A stretch of DNA of 64,000 nt from the NCBI RefSeq assembly GCF_020447305.1, contig NZ_CP095732.1, positions 2,822,501-2,886,500 of the forward strand, in the 5' to 3' direction. The notes under the pieces are model-generated. The model searched no databases. It worked only from the letters and a program-made list of their open reading frames with translations, and was not told the DNA's origin. Position 1 is the stretch's first letter; each line of letters opens with the position of its first letter. The stretch comes from Abyssibius alkaniclasticus. GTDB lineage: Bacteria > Pseudomonadota > Alphaproteobacteria > Rhodobacterales > Rhodobacteraceae. The translations under genes and the position numbers were made by a program. Below are positions 37,095 through 45,373 of the stretch, one piece after another.

Positions 37095-38348
37095 CTAGAT
37101 CCGTTTCAAGACAAGGCTGGCATTCGTGCCGCCAAACCCGAAGGAATTGGACAGGGCCAGGTCGATTTTCCGCTTCACTGCGGCATTGGGCGCAAGGTCC
37201 AGCCGGGTTTCGACATCCAGATTGTCAAGGTTGATGGTGGGCGGCGCAATCTGGTCGCGCAGCGCAAGAATCGAGAAGATCGCCTCGACAGCCCCCGCCG
37301 CCCCCAGCAAATGCCCGATAGAGGATTTTGTTGAACTCATCGTCGCCCTGCTGTCTGGCCCCAACAGCCGCTCTACCGCGCCAAGCTCGATCGTGTCGGC
37401 CATTGTCGAGGTGCCATGCGCATTCACATAATCAATATCGCCGGGCGCAACCCCCGCGCGTTTCAGCGCGGCGGTCATCGAGCGAAAGCCGCCATCGCCA
37501 TCGGCGGCAGGCGCGGTAATGTGATAGGCGTCACCCGACAGGCCATAGCCCACAACCTCGGCATAAATCGTTGCCCCGCGTGCGCGCGCATGTTCATATT
37601 CCTCCAGCACGACCACGCCGGCCCCTTCGCCCATCACGAAACCGTCGCGGTCACGGTCATAGGGGCGCGAGGCTTTTTTCGGGTCATCGGCGCGTGCGGT
37701 CGACAGCGCCTTGCAGGCGTTGAACCCGGCAATGCCGATCTCGCAGATCGGGCTTTCGGCACCACCGGCAATCATCACATCGGCATCATCCAGCATGATC
37801 AGCCGCGCCGCATCGCCAATGGCATGGGCGCCGGTCGAGCAGGCCGTGACCACCGCGTGATTCGGCCCTTTATAGCCGTAGCGGATGGAAACCTGCCCCG
37901 AGCAAAGGTTGATCAGCGCACCGGGAATGAAGAAGGGCGACACGCGCCGTGGCCCGCGTTCCTTCAGCGTGACAGCGGTTTCGGCAATCGAGTTCAGCCC
38001 GCCAATGCCCGAGCCGATCATCACGCCCGTGCGGCATTTCTGCTCTTCGGTCGTCGCCTCATAGCCGGAATGCGCAATCGCCTGATCGGCGGCGCACATG
38101 GCATACAGAATGAACGGGTCCACCTTGCGCTGTTCTTTCGGCTCCATCCAGTCATCGGGGTTGAAACTGCCATTGCTGCCATCGCCGCGCGGAATCTCGC
38201 AGGCGTAACCGGTGCCAAGATGGCTTGCATCGAATTTTTGAATGGTGCCCGCACCGGATTCGCCCGCCAAAAGCCGGGTCCAGGTTTCTTCCAGCCCGCA
38301 GGCCAAGGGGGAAAGCATCCCCATTCCGGTTACCACCACACGACGCAT
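37095..38348 (-). CDS. fabF: 3-oxoacyl-ACP synthase II
   Basis: Elongating beta-ketoacyl-ACP synthase. 417 residues with catalytic C170 (VVTACSTGAH) and the His pair in NAHGTSTMADT and KSSIGHLLGAAG. The start at 38348 gives the canonical MRRVVVTGMG and follows GGGGGATTT. It is separated from acpP/fabG by the convergent PilZ gene. Confidence 0.96.
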   Translation of the reverse strand: MRRVVVTGMGMLSPLACGLEETWTRLLAGESGAGTIQKFDASHLGTGYACEIPRGDGSNGSFNPDDWMEPKEQRKVDPFILYAMCAADQAIAHSGYEATTEEQKCRTGVMIGSGIGGLNSIAETAVTLKERGPRRVSPFFIPGALINLCSGQVSIRYGYKGPNHAVVTACSTGAHAIGDAARLIMLDDADVMIAGGAESPICEIGIAGFNACKALSTARADDPKKASRPYDRDRDGFVMGEGAGVVVLEEYEHARARGATIYAEVVGYGLSGDAYHITAPAADGDGGFRSMTAALKRAGVAPGDIDYVNAHGTSTMADTIELGAVERLLGPDSRATMSSTKSSIGHLLGAAGAVEAIFSILALRDQIAPPTINLDNLDVETRLDLAPNAAVKRKIDLALSNSFGFGGTNASLVLKRI

Positions 38349-38446
38349 AAATCCCCCGTCATTCACACTTTTTTCTTTAGATACACGCTGCGCGGGGCGC
38401 GTGCAATAAGTGGGGGGCGGGGCGCGCAGGCAACCGCCTGCCGCGT

Positions 38447-38461
38447 TTAACACTTGTTTAG
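38447..38461 (+). promoter_or_regulatory. CtrA-like box upstream of the PilZ gene
   Basis: TTAA-CACTTGT-TTAG matches the CtrA consensus TTAA-N7-TTAA in 7 of 8 fixed bases with exact spacing. It ends 3 bp before a plausible -35 box (38465-38470), the usual place for an activator. Confidence 0.45.
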
Positions 38462-38464
38462 AAA

Positions 38465-38492
38465 TTGGCTGCTAGCTTTGGCGGCATATTTT
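38465..38492 (+). promoter_or_regulatory. Sigma70-like promoter of the PilZ gene
   Basis: TTGGCT (38465-38470), 16-bp spacer, TATTTT (38487-38492), 23 bp before the ATG. Confidence 0.4.
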
Positions 38493-38515
38493 AGGCTGTG
38501 GGAAGGGTTGGTTAA

Positions 38516-39163
38516 ATGGTTTGGCGACATGTGTTTGCCGTGTTCTGGTTGGTCTGCCTGCCCTTCGGCGCCTGGGCGCAATCCTCACCTTGCGAACAGC
38601 AATCGCCCTGCACGGGGGGAAACGCGGGCGCAGACATTGGCGCGGAAACGGGGCTGCGCGGCTGGGGTTTTGCGCAAGCGGCCACGGTCACACCGGTGCA
38701 GAATTACGTCGCCCCCGCCCCCAAAGCCGTGCTGACGCTCAACATCACCTGGGTTCTTGGCCTGCTCATCCTGTCCTTTGCGATGCTGATTTTCGTCTAT
38801 GGCAGGCGCGAAAGGCGCAACCGCCGGCGCGCGCGGCGCCACTATTGCCAAACCCATGTGACCGTCAAAATCGACGACAATGAAAGCCTGACAACCATTG
38901 TCGATATCAGCCAGGTCGGGGCGCGGCTGGTTGTGCTGCCCGAGCTGGTCAAACACACGCCCGTCACGCTGCGCTTCGATGCGCTTTCCATCAGCGGCAA
39001 GGTTATATGGGCAAACGAGCATTTCGCCGCCATCGACTTTGAAAAATCGCTGAGCCGCGCGCAGGTGCGCCAGATTCTGCGCCAGCCGGTTCAGGGCCTG
39101 GTGCCGTTCGGCACAAAAAAAGGCAGCGCCCGTGCGGGCACCGCCTTTTCAAAACACGGCTGA
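38516..39163 (+). CDS. Membrane-anchored PilZ domain protein
   Basis: 215 residues: an N-terminal signal sequence (FAVFWLVCLPFGAWA), a short Cys-containing periplasmic part, one transmembrane helix (about 73-93, WVLGLLILSFAMLIFVY), a basic stretch RRERRNRRRARR, and a cytoplasmic PilZ domain. The c-di-GMP-binding motifs are present as RRRARRHY and DISQVGARL (D/NxSxxG). It therefore probably responds to c-di-GMP. Its last 15 codons contain the acpP terminator. A CtrA-like box lies upstream. Confidence 0.85.
   Translation: MVWRHVFAVFWLVCLPFGAWAQSSPCEQQSPCTGGNAGADIGAETGLRGWGFAQAATVTPVQNYVAPAPKAVLTLNITWVLGLLILSFAMLIFVYGRRERRNRRRARRHYCQTHVTVKIDDNESLTTIVDISQVGARLVVLPELVKHTPVTLRFDALSISGKVIWANEHFAAIDFEKSLSRAQVRQILRQPVQGLVPFGTKKGSARAGTAFSKHG
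39114..39149 (-). terminator. acpP terminator, inside the end of the PilZ gene
   Basis: AAAAGGC / GCCTTTT with an inner GCCC/GGGC stem; on the minus strand the hairpin is followed by a run of T (39120-39114). It serves acpP and is fully contained in the coding 3' end of the convergent PilZ gene, whose stop is at 39161-39163. Confidence 0.7.
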
Positions 39164-39170
39164 AACGGGT

Positions 39171-39404
39171 TCAGGAGTTTTCGGTCACGTATTTGACGGC
39201 ATCGCCGAAAGACTGGATGGTCTCGGCGGCTTCGTCGGGAATTTCGATACCGAATTCTTCTTCGAACGCCATCACCAGTTCAACGGTGTCAAGGCTGTCA
39301 GCGCCCAGATCGTCGATGAACGACGCATTCTCAGTCACCTTGTCGGCGTCAACGCTCAGATGCTCGATGACGATCTTTTTAATGCGATCTGCAATGTCGC
39401 TCAT
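39171..39404 (-). CDS. acpP: Acyl carrier protein
   Basis: 77 residues, acidic four-helix protein. The phosphopantetheine-bearing S37 lies in [19 protein letters not shown] precedes the ATG. A predicted promoter at 39505-39532 gives it its own transcript downstream of fabG. Confidence 0.97.
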   Translation of the reverse strand: MSDIADRIKKIVIEHLSVDADKVTENASFIDDLGADSLDTVELVMAFEEEFGIEIPDEAAETIQSFGDAVKYVTENS

Positions 39405-39504
39405 GTTAATTCCTCATTATCTTTGGGCAGCGCCCATGTGTTTAAGTTCAGCCAGTGTCACGGTCAGTTCGCCGATCCGTGGCCAAACCCGGTTGTCCGC
39501 AGCG

Positions 39505-39532
39505 CCTATAGCACAAGGAACCCTTTTGGCAA
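39505..39532 (-). promoter_or_regulatory. Sigma70-like promoter of acpP
   Basis: On the minus strand TTGCCA (39532-39527), 16-bp spacer, TATAGG (39510-39505). About 95 bases of leader. Confidence 0.45.
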
Positions 39533-39557
39533 ATGCTTTGTCAAGCATCGCGTGCGC

Positions 39558-40295
39558 CTAGAACATGGCCATGCCGCCGTTCACATGCAAGGTTTGCCCT
39601 GTAACATAACCCGCTTCGGGGGATGCAAGGTAAAGCGTGGCGGCGGCAATTTCTTCGGCCGTGCCCATGCGCCCGGCGGGAATGCCGGCCATCAGCTTGG
39701 CTTTTTGCTCGTCATTCAGCTTGTCGGTCATGGCGGTGGTAATGAAGCCCGGCGCCACGCAATTCACGGTAATGCCACGGCTCGCCACCTCTTGCGCAAG
39801 CGATTTGCTCATGCCGATCACGCCCGCTTTGGACGCGGCGTAATTCACCTGACCGGGGTTGCCGGTGACACCCACAATGGAGGAAATATTCACAATCCGC
39901 CCCCAGCGCGCCTTCATCATGCCGCGCAAAACGCCCCGGCACAGCCGCATGGTCGAGGTCAGGTTCACGTTGATCACCTGGTCCCATTCCTCATCCGACA
40001 TGCGCATGAAGATATTGTCGCGCGTCACACCGGCATTGTTCACCAGAATGTCCAAGCCGCCCATCGCCTCGGCGGCGGCTTTGGGCAGGGCCTCCACCTC
40101 GGCCGAATCGCCAAGGTTGCAGGTGATTACATGCGCACCCTCGCCAAGCTCGGCGGCCAGCGCCTCCAGCGGGTCGCGCCGCGTGCCCGACAGGGCCACC
40201 TTGGCACCCGATGCGTGCAACTGGCGCGCAATCGCCCCGCCAATCCCGCCCGAAGCCCCGGTCACCAGCGCCGACTTCCCACTCAGATCAAACAT
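39558..40295 (-). CDS. fabG: 3-oxoacyl-ACP reductase
   Basis: NADPH-dependent SDR that reduces 3-oxoacyl-ACP. 245 residues. TGASGGIGGA cofactor motif at the start, NNAGVTRDN, Ser in NISSIVG and the YAASKAG active-site Tyr/Lys; the end MLHVNGGMAMF-type tail (TLHVNGGMAMF) is diagnostic of FabG. The start at 40295 has GAGGTG upstream. Confidence 0.96.
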   Translation of the reverse strand: MFDLSGKSALVTGASGGIGGAIARQLHASGAKVALSGTRRDPLEALAAELGEGAHVITCNLGDSAEVEALPKAAAEAMGGLDILVNNAGVTRDNIFMRMSDEEWDQVINVNLTSTMRLCRGVLRGMMKARWGRIVNISSIVGVTGNPGQVNYAASKAGVIGMSKSLAQEVASRGITVNCVAPGFITTAMTDKLNDEQKAKLMAGIPAGRMGTAEEIAAATLYLASPEAGYVTGQTLHVNGGMAMF

Positions 40296-40442
40296 ATCGC
40301 ACCTCAAAATCCTGCTTTCCCCCTGCATAACAGCCCTTGGCCCGCCCTGCCATATGAAAGCCGGGCGAACAGCACCGCCACCATGACTTTTTGCCCCATT
40401 TGTGGTAAATTCCGGCCCGTTCCCACAGTTCTGAGGTGAAGC

Positions 40443-40907
40443 ATGAAGATTTCGACCTCGATCAAAAAGCCGACAACCAAGCATTACAACATCAAGGGCA
40501 AAGACCTCGATACGCTGTTCGCCAATCTTGAGGCCCGCGCCTTCTGGGGCCGTTTCGTGGCCAACGAGGCGGTCAACTGGGGCAATAAGGACCCGGTTGA
40601 AAAGGTCACCATCTCCGCCAAACCGGTGATCTTCATGCCCAAATGGACAGAGTATTCAAAGGCCGACAAAGACGCCAAAACCCGGTTCGACAAAATGTAT
40701 AAGGCTTTGGCAAAGCACGAGAACAACCATTATTACCACCTGCTGGAACAGGTGGCGATTTTCGTTGCCCGCCTGGACGGGATGGAAACATTATCGGCCA
40801 AAGACGCCAAGGCCGAGTGGAAGACCTTTCTGGCCGACCACAGCAAGGCGCAGAAGAAATATGACGATGTCACCAATCACGGCATCAAGGAGGGTGTGGA
40901 GCTTTAG
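40443..40907 (+). CDS. DUF922-family protein with HExxH motif
   Basis: 154 residues. The N-terminal TKHYNIKGKDLDTLFANLE and the motif HENNH (92-96) match DUF922, a predicted zinc-protease family. Most family members are exported, but this one has no signal peptide and is Lys-rich, so it appears cytosolic unless exported otherwise. It is encoded opposite to fabG and fabD, between them; its stop overlaps the fabD stop by 4 bp. It probably has an independent promoter. Confidence 0.8.
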   Translation: MKISTSIKKPTTKHYNIKGKDLDTLFANLEARAFWGRFVANEAVNWGNKDPVEKVTISAKPVIFMPKWTEYSKADKDAKTRFDKMYKALAKHENNHYYHLLEQVAIFVARLDGMETLSAKDAKAEWKTFLADHSKAQKKYDDVTNHGIKEGVEL

Positions 40908-41830
40908 CCCTTCAGCGCGGCAATATCCTCGGGCGTGCCAATGGCGCGGCAGGTGGCCTCTTTTTCAATGCGCCGGATCATGCCCGACAGCGCCTTACCG
41001 GCGCCGATTTCCCAAAATTCACCCACGCCCGCGCCAAGCATCATCATGACGGATTCGCGCCAGCGCACCGAACCTGTGACCTGCGCGACCAGCAATGCAC
41101 GAATGCTGTCGGGGTCGCGCACGGGCTCGGCGCGCACATTGGCCACCAGCGGCACGGCAGGGGCATTCACGGTGACATCTGCCAAAGCCGCCTGCATCGC
41201 CGTGGCCGCCGGACCCATCAGCGCGCAATGGAAAGGGGCGGATACCGGCAGCAGCAGCGCGCGCTTGGCGCCTTTTTCGCGGGCAATCTCTACGGCACGC
41301 TCCACGGCCTCGCGATGGCCGGAAACCACCACCTGCCCGGGGTCGTTGTCATTGGCGGCCTGGCACACCTGCCCCTGCGCGGCCTCGGCGGCCACCTCGG
41401 CTGCGGCGGCAAAATCCAGCCCCAGAAGGGCGGCCATCGCCCCCACGCCCACCGGCACGGCCTCTTGCATGGCGCGGCCACGAATGCGCAACAGCCTTGC
41501 GGTATCGGCCAGAGACAGCGCGCCAGCCGCGCACAGGGCCGAATATTCGCCCAGCGAATGCCCGGCCACATAGCTTGCATCATCAATGCCAAAACCTTCG
41601 GCCTGAAGCGCGCGCATCGCGGCAATCGAGGTGGCCATCAGCGCGGGCTGGGCGTTTTCGGTCAGCGTGAGGTCGGCAATATCGCCGCCCCAGATCAGCC
41701 CCGAAAGATCCTGGCCCAAAGCGGCATCGACCTCGTCGAACACGGCCTTGGCGGCGGGAAAGGCCTCGGCCAGGGCCTTGCCCATGCCAATCGCCTGCGC
41801 CCCCTGCCCCGGAAATACGAATGCGCGCAT
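40904..41830 (-). CDS. fabD: Malonyl-CoA:ACP transacylase
   Basis: 308 residues. FPGQGAQ start, catalytic S92 in VAGHSLGEYSAL, His in PVSAPFHCALM, and the GxGxxL-like end. Loads malonyl groups on ACP for fatty-acid elongation. The DUF922 gene separates it from fabG. Confidence 0.96.
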   Translation of the reverse strand: MRAFVFPGQGAQAIGMGKALAEAFPAAKAVFDEVDAALGQDLSGLIWGGDIADLTLTENAQPALMATSIAAMRALQAEGFGIDDASYVAGHSLGEYSALCAAGALSLADTARLLRIRGRAMQEAVPVGVGAMAALLGLDFAAAAEVAAEAAQGQVCQAANDNDPGQVVVSGHREAVERAVEIAREKGAKRALLLPVSAPFHCALMGPAATAMQAALADVTVNAPAVPLVANVRAEPVRDPDSIRALLVAQVTGSVRWRESVMMMLGAGVGEFWEIGAGKALSGMIRRIEKEATCRAIGTPEDIAALKG

Positions 41831-41853
41831 GATCTACCTCAAATGTTGGGCGT

Positions 41854-42186
41854 TCAGTCTGCCGGGCGGCAGCTTACCGTGCCTTGCAGCGTGGGAATGG
41901 TGCGGCCAAGCGCGTCACGCTCCAGAATTTCGTTCAGGTTGAACGGGTTATAGGTGGTATTGCTGCAGGTTTCATCCAGCGTCCTGTCCCAGATCGGCAC
42001 AAGATTGGCGAAGCTTTGCCCGGCAATCCCGGTAATTTTCACGGTAAAGCGCCGCTCTTCATCGGGGATGGGCTGCACATCGACCTGCGGCTCCAGCGGT
42101 GTCGAAACATCTGCCACCGGGTCGGTGGCGGCCAGACATCCGGCCAGTAGCATCGGCAAGAAAATCAACCCACGCGCAATATTCAT
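41854..42186 (-). CDS. Putative outer-membrane lipoprotein
   Basis: 110 residues with a signal peptide ending in a lipobox (FLPMLLAGCLA; the Cys is about residue 17). The mature part is small and has two later Cys (ETCSNT and VSCRPAD), which may form a disulfide. The ATG at 42186 has AGAGG upstream; a GTG 3 bases earlier is less suited. 23 bp upstream of fabD in the same direction. No family recognised. Confidence 0.7.
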   Translation of the reverse strand: MNIARGLIFLPMLLAGCLAATDPVADVSTPLEPQVDVQPIPDEERRFTVKITGIAGQSFANLVPIWDRTLDETCSNTTYNPFNLNEILERDALGRTIPTLQGTVSCRPAD

Positions 42187-42338
42187 CACTTAACCTCTAT
42201 CAGTGCCCGGCGGTCGGGCGGTTTGGGGGCCAGAATGTGCCAACCCTGCTGGGCGGGCAAAATAACAGCGAAATCCCCGAATCCAAGCCCTATCCATGAT
42301 TTTCACGGGATTTTGCGCGAATTCGCACCAGCACTTGC

Positions 42339-42366
42339 TTGCAATTGCCCCGCGCATGGGTATAAC
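42339..42366 (+). promoter_or_regulatory. Promoter of the rpsF operon
   Basis: TTGCAA (42339-42344), 16-bp spacer, TATAAC (42361-42366). A start near 42373 gives about 95 bases of leader ahead of rpsF. Confidence 0.5.
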
Positions 42367-42409
42367 GCGCCATTGCCCGGTAAAACCTCACCGCGTCGCC
42401 TCTCGTTCC

Positions 42410-42431
42410 CAGACCGCCGGGCATTGGTCTG
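42410..42431 (+). promoter_or_regulatory. Leader hairpin, candidate S6:S18 autoregulatory site
   Basis: CAGACC / GGTCTG perfect stem with a ten-base loop holding CCG (42414-42416 or 42417-42419), 36 bp ahead of rpsF. The S6:S18 complex is known to bind CCG-containing structures in the leaders of its own mRNA. The structure here is simple, so the match is tentative. Confidence 0.3.
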
Positions 42432-42467
42432 CTAGTGAAGCGCGCTTGCAAATGTTAGGATATGCGC

Positions 42468-42836
42468 ATGGCTCTCTATGAGCACGTATTTATTTCTCGG
42501 CAGGATCTGTCGAGCGCCCAGGCGGAAGGCCTGGTTGAGCATTTCACCGCCATCCTGAAAGACAATGGCGGCAATGTTCTGGAAAACGAATATTGGGGCC
42601 TCAAGACAATGGCCTACAAGATCAACAAGAACCGCAAGGGCCATTACGTTTTCATGAAATCGGACGCGCCCAGCGCCGCCGTTCAGGAAATGGAACGTCT
42701 GATGCGCCTGCATGATGATGTGATGCGGATCATGACGATCAAGGTCGATGCCCATGAAGACGGCCCCTCGGCCGTTGTTCAGGCAAAGAATTCCCGTGAC
42801 GACCGTGGGCCGCGCCGCCCGCGCCGTGAATTTTAA
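42468..42836 (+). CDS. rpsF: 30S ribosomal protein S6
   Basis: 122 residues. [15 protein letters not shown] is the family start, with the S6 core ([29 protein letters not shown]). AGGA is 8 bases before the ATG at 42468; the ATG two codons upstream is too close to it. First gene of rpsF-rpsR-rplI. Confidence 0.97.
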   Translation: MALYEHVFISRQDLSSAQAEGLVEHFTAILKDNGGNVLENEYWGLKTMAYKINKNRKGHYVFMKSDAPSAAVQEMERLMRLHDDVMRIMTIKVDAHEDGPSAVVQAKNSRDDRGPRRPRREF

Positions 42837-42850
42837 GGAGGGCTTGGAAC

Positions 42851-43078
42851 ATGGCTAACAAACCGTTTTTCCGCCGCCGGAAATCTTGCCCGTTCTCCAG
42901 CGCCGATGCGCCGAAGATCGACTATAAAGACGTGAAACTGCTGCAGCGCTACATTTCCGAGCGCGGCAAGATCGTCCCCGCCCGCATTACCGCCGTGTCG
43001 GCGAAAAAGCAGCGTGAGCTGGCCCGCGCGATCAAGCGCGCCCGCTTCCTCGCCCTGCTGCCCTATGCCGTGAAATAA
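42851..43078 (+). CDS. rpsR: 30S ribosomal protein S18
   Basis: 75 residues, basic, with the S18 signature [19 protein letters not shown] and [10 protein letters not shown]. Pairs with S6 on the small subunit platform. GGAGG lies ahead of the ATG. Confidence 0.98.
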   Translation: MANKPFFRRRKSCPFSSADAPKIDYKDVKLLQRYISERGKIVPARITAVSAKKQRELARAIKRARFLALLPYAVK

Positions 43079-43088
43079 GGAGAATAAA

Positions 43089-43691
43089 ATGCAAGTTGTT
43101 CTTCTTGAACGCGTTGCGAAACTTGGCCAGATGGGCGACGTTGTGAACGTCAAACAGGGCTATGCACGCAACTATCTGCTGCCCCAGGGCAAGGCCCTGC
43201 GCGCCAATGATGCGAATCTGAAACAGTTCGAAACCCAGCGCGCCCAGCTTGAGGCCCGCAACCTTGAAGCCCGCAAAGAGGCCGAAGCCGTTGGCGAAAA
43301 GCTCGACGGTCAGGTGTTTGTGGTCATCCGCTCGGCCTCCGATGCGGGGTCGCTTTACGGTTCTGTCACCGCGCGTGACGCCGCCGAAGTGGCGACGGCC
43401 GAAGGGTTTTCCATCAACCGCGGCCAGATCGTTCTGCACCGTCCGGTGAAAGAGCTTGGGATGCACACAATGTCGGTTGTTCTGCACCCCGAAGTGACCG
43501 TTGAGATCAACATCAACGTAGCACGTTCGGCCGAGGAAGCCGAATTGCAGGCCTCGGGCAAGTCGATCCAGGATCTGCGCGCCGAAGCCGATGCCGCCGC
43601 CGATTATGACATCGCCGAATTGTTCGACGATGTGGGCGCAGCCGCCAAGGACGAAGACGGCGCCCCCATCGCGGATGACCGCGACGCATAA
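43089..43691 (+). CDS. rplI: 50S ribosomal protein L9
   Basis: 200 residues. N-terminal L9 domain with [21 protein letters not shown], a long connecting helix, then the C-terminal domain. The tail (after about 150) is an acidic extension beyond E. coli L9, as in related bacteria. Ends in a strong terminator. Confidence 0.97.
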   Translation: MQVVLLERVAKLGQMGDVVNVKQGYARNYLLPQGKALRANDANLKQFETQRAQLEARNLEARKEAEAVGEKLDGQVFVVIRSASDAGSLYGSVTARDAAEVATAEGFSINRGQIVLHRPVKELGMHTMSVVLHPEVTVEININVARSAEEAELQASGKSIQDLRAEADAAADYDIAELFDDVGAAAKDEDGAPIADDRDA

Positions 43692-43713
43692 GCCGGTTTC
43701 GCACCGAACAACG

Positions 43714-43740
43714 GGGGCCGGGTTTTCCGGCCCCTTTTTT
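43714..43740 (+). terminator. Intrinsic terminator of rpsF-rpsR-rplI
   Basis: GGGGCCGG, loop GTTTT, CCGGCCCC, then six T. Perfect 8-bp GC stem. Confidence 0.92.
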
Positions 43741-43869
43741 GTGCCCGGCGTCCATATTCTGCGACTGGGCGCAAACTTATCCCCGCTATCCCCGCGTTGA
43801 AGACATATCCACAATGACCTGCCGCGCGGAATCCGCTATAAGGCGCAAAACCAGAAAACGGGCGAATAC

Positions 43870-45342
43870 ATGGCGGACGGCACGGCAAACCTGAATGCGG
43901 ATGACTATATCCAGCCGCATAATATCGAGGCAGAACAGGCGCTTCTGGGCGCGCTTCTGGTCAATAACGAGGTTTATGACCGCGTCTCGGCCATCATCTC
44001 CGATTCGCATTTCTACGACCCGGTGCATGGCCGCATCTATGATATTGCCGCGCAGAAAATCCAGAAAAACACGCTGGCCTCGCCTGTCACGCTCAAGGCA
44101 TTTCTGGAAAATGACGAGGGGCTGAAAGAGCTTGGCGGCCCCGCCTACCTTGCCCGGCTTGCCGGTTCGGCCATTTCGCTTTTTGCCGCGCGCGATTATG
44201 CGCAGCTGATTTACGATCTGGCCATTCGCCGCCAACTCATTGAAATCGGGCGCGAAATTTCGGCCAAGGCGGCCTCGGTCGAGGTGGATAGCGAGCCCGC
44301 CGCGCAGATTGTCGAGGCTGAACAGGCGCTTTACCAGCTTGGCGAAAAGGGCCAGGCGGAACGTGGCTTTCAGTCTTTCCTGCGCTCGGTCTCCGATGCG
44401 GTGGCCATTGCCAACCAGGCCTATCAGCATGGCGGCGGGCTGTCGGGCATTTCCACCGGGCTGAAGGATCTGGACAACCGGCTGGGCGGTTTGCACCCGT
44501 CCGATCTGCTCATTCTTGCCGGTCGCCCCTCGATGGGCAAAACCGCGCTTGTCACCAATATCGCCTTCAACGTGGCCAAGGCCCATAAGCGCGGCATAAA
44601 GACCGATGGCAGCGAAGGCACAATCGATGGGGGCGTTGTCGGGTTTTTCAGCCTTGAGATGTCGTCCGACCAGCTGGCCACGCGCATCCTTTCGGAAGCC
44701 AGCCGCGTGCCCAGCGAAAACCTGCGCCGGGGCAACCTGACGGAAGAAGAATTCCGCCGCTTCGTGGAAGCCGCCAAGGAGCTGGAGCGTTGCCCGCTGT
44801 ATATTGACGACACGCCGGCCTTGCCGATCAACGCCGTTCATGCCCGCGCGCGGCGGCTCAAGCGCCAGCACGGGCTGGATTTGCTGATCGTCGACTATTT
44901 GCAGCTTTTGCGCCCCGCTTCGGCCAAGGACAGCCGCGTGAACGAGGTGTCTGAAATTACCCAGGGGCTGAAGGCGATTGCCAAGGAACTTGATATTCCG
45001 GTCATCGCGCTTTCCCAGCTTTCGCGCCAGGTGGAAAACCGCGAGGACAAGCGCCCGCAGCTTTCGGATTTGCGCGAATCCGGCTCGATCGAGCAAGACG
45101 CCGATTCGGTGATGTTCGTGTTTCGCGAGGAATATTACCGCGAGCGCGAAAAGCCCGGCGATGACAATGTCGAGGCCATGATGAAATGGCAGGATGACAT
45201 GAGCCGCCTGCATGGCAAGGCCGAGGTGATCATCGGCAAGCAGCGCCACGGGCCGATTGGCACGGTTGAATTGTCGTTTGAAGGCCAGTTCACCAAATTC
45301 GGCAACCTTGCCAAGCCGCATCAGGTTTCCGGCGATTGGTGA
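43870..45342 (+). CDS. dnaB: Replicative DNA helicase DnaB
   Basis: 490 residues. N-terminal collar domain (PHNIEAEQALLGALLVNNEVYDRV), linker helix, and the RecA-like helicase domain with Walker A GRPSMGKT (218-225), FSLEMSSDQLATR, and the LLIVDYLQLL motif. Hexameric fork helicase. Its strong start MADGTANLNADDYIQPHN is usual in this group. Confidence 0.97.
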   Translation: MADGTANLNADDYIQPHNIEAEQALLGALLVNNEVYDRVSAIISDSHFYDPVHGRIYDIAAQKIQKNTLASPVTLKAFLENDEGLKELGGPAYLARLAGSAISLFAARDYAQLIYDLAIRRQLIEIGREISAKAASVEVDSEPAAQIVEAEQALYQLGEKGQAERGFQSFLRSVSDAVAIANQAYQHGGGLSGISTGLKDLDNRLGGLHPSDLLILAGRPSMGKTALVTNIAFNVAKAHKRGIKTDGSEGTIDGGVVGFFSLEMSSDQLATRILSEASRVPSENLRRGNLTEEEFRRFVEAAKELERCPLYIDDTPALPINAVHARARRLKRQHGLDLLIVDYLQLLRPASAKDSRVNEVSEITQGLKAIAKELDIPVIALSQLSRQVENREDKRPQLSDLRESGSIEQDADSVMFVFREEYYREREKPGDDNVEAMMKWQDDMSRLHGKAEVIIGKQRHGPIGTVELSFEGQFTKFGNLAKPHQVSGDW

Positions 45343-45373
45343 CAATCGCGCAAGGGCGCGTTAAGCCTGCACC

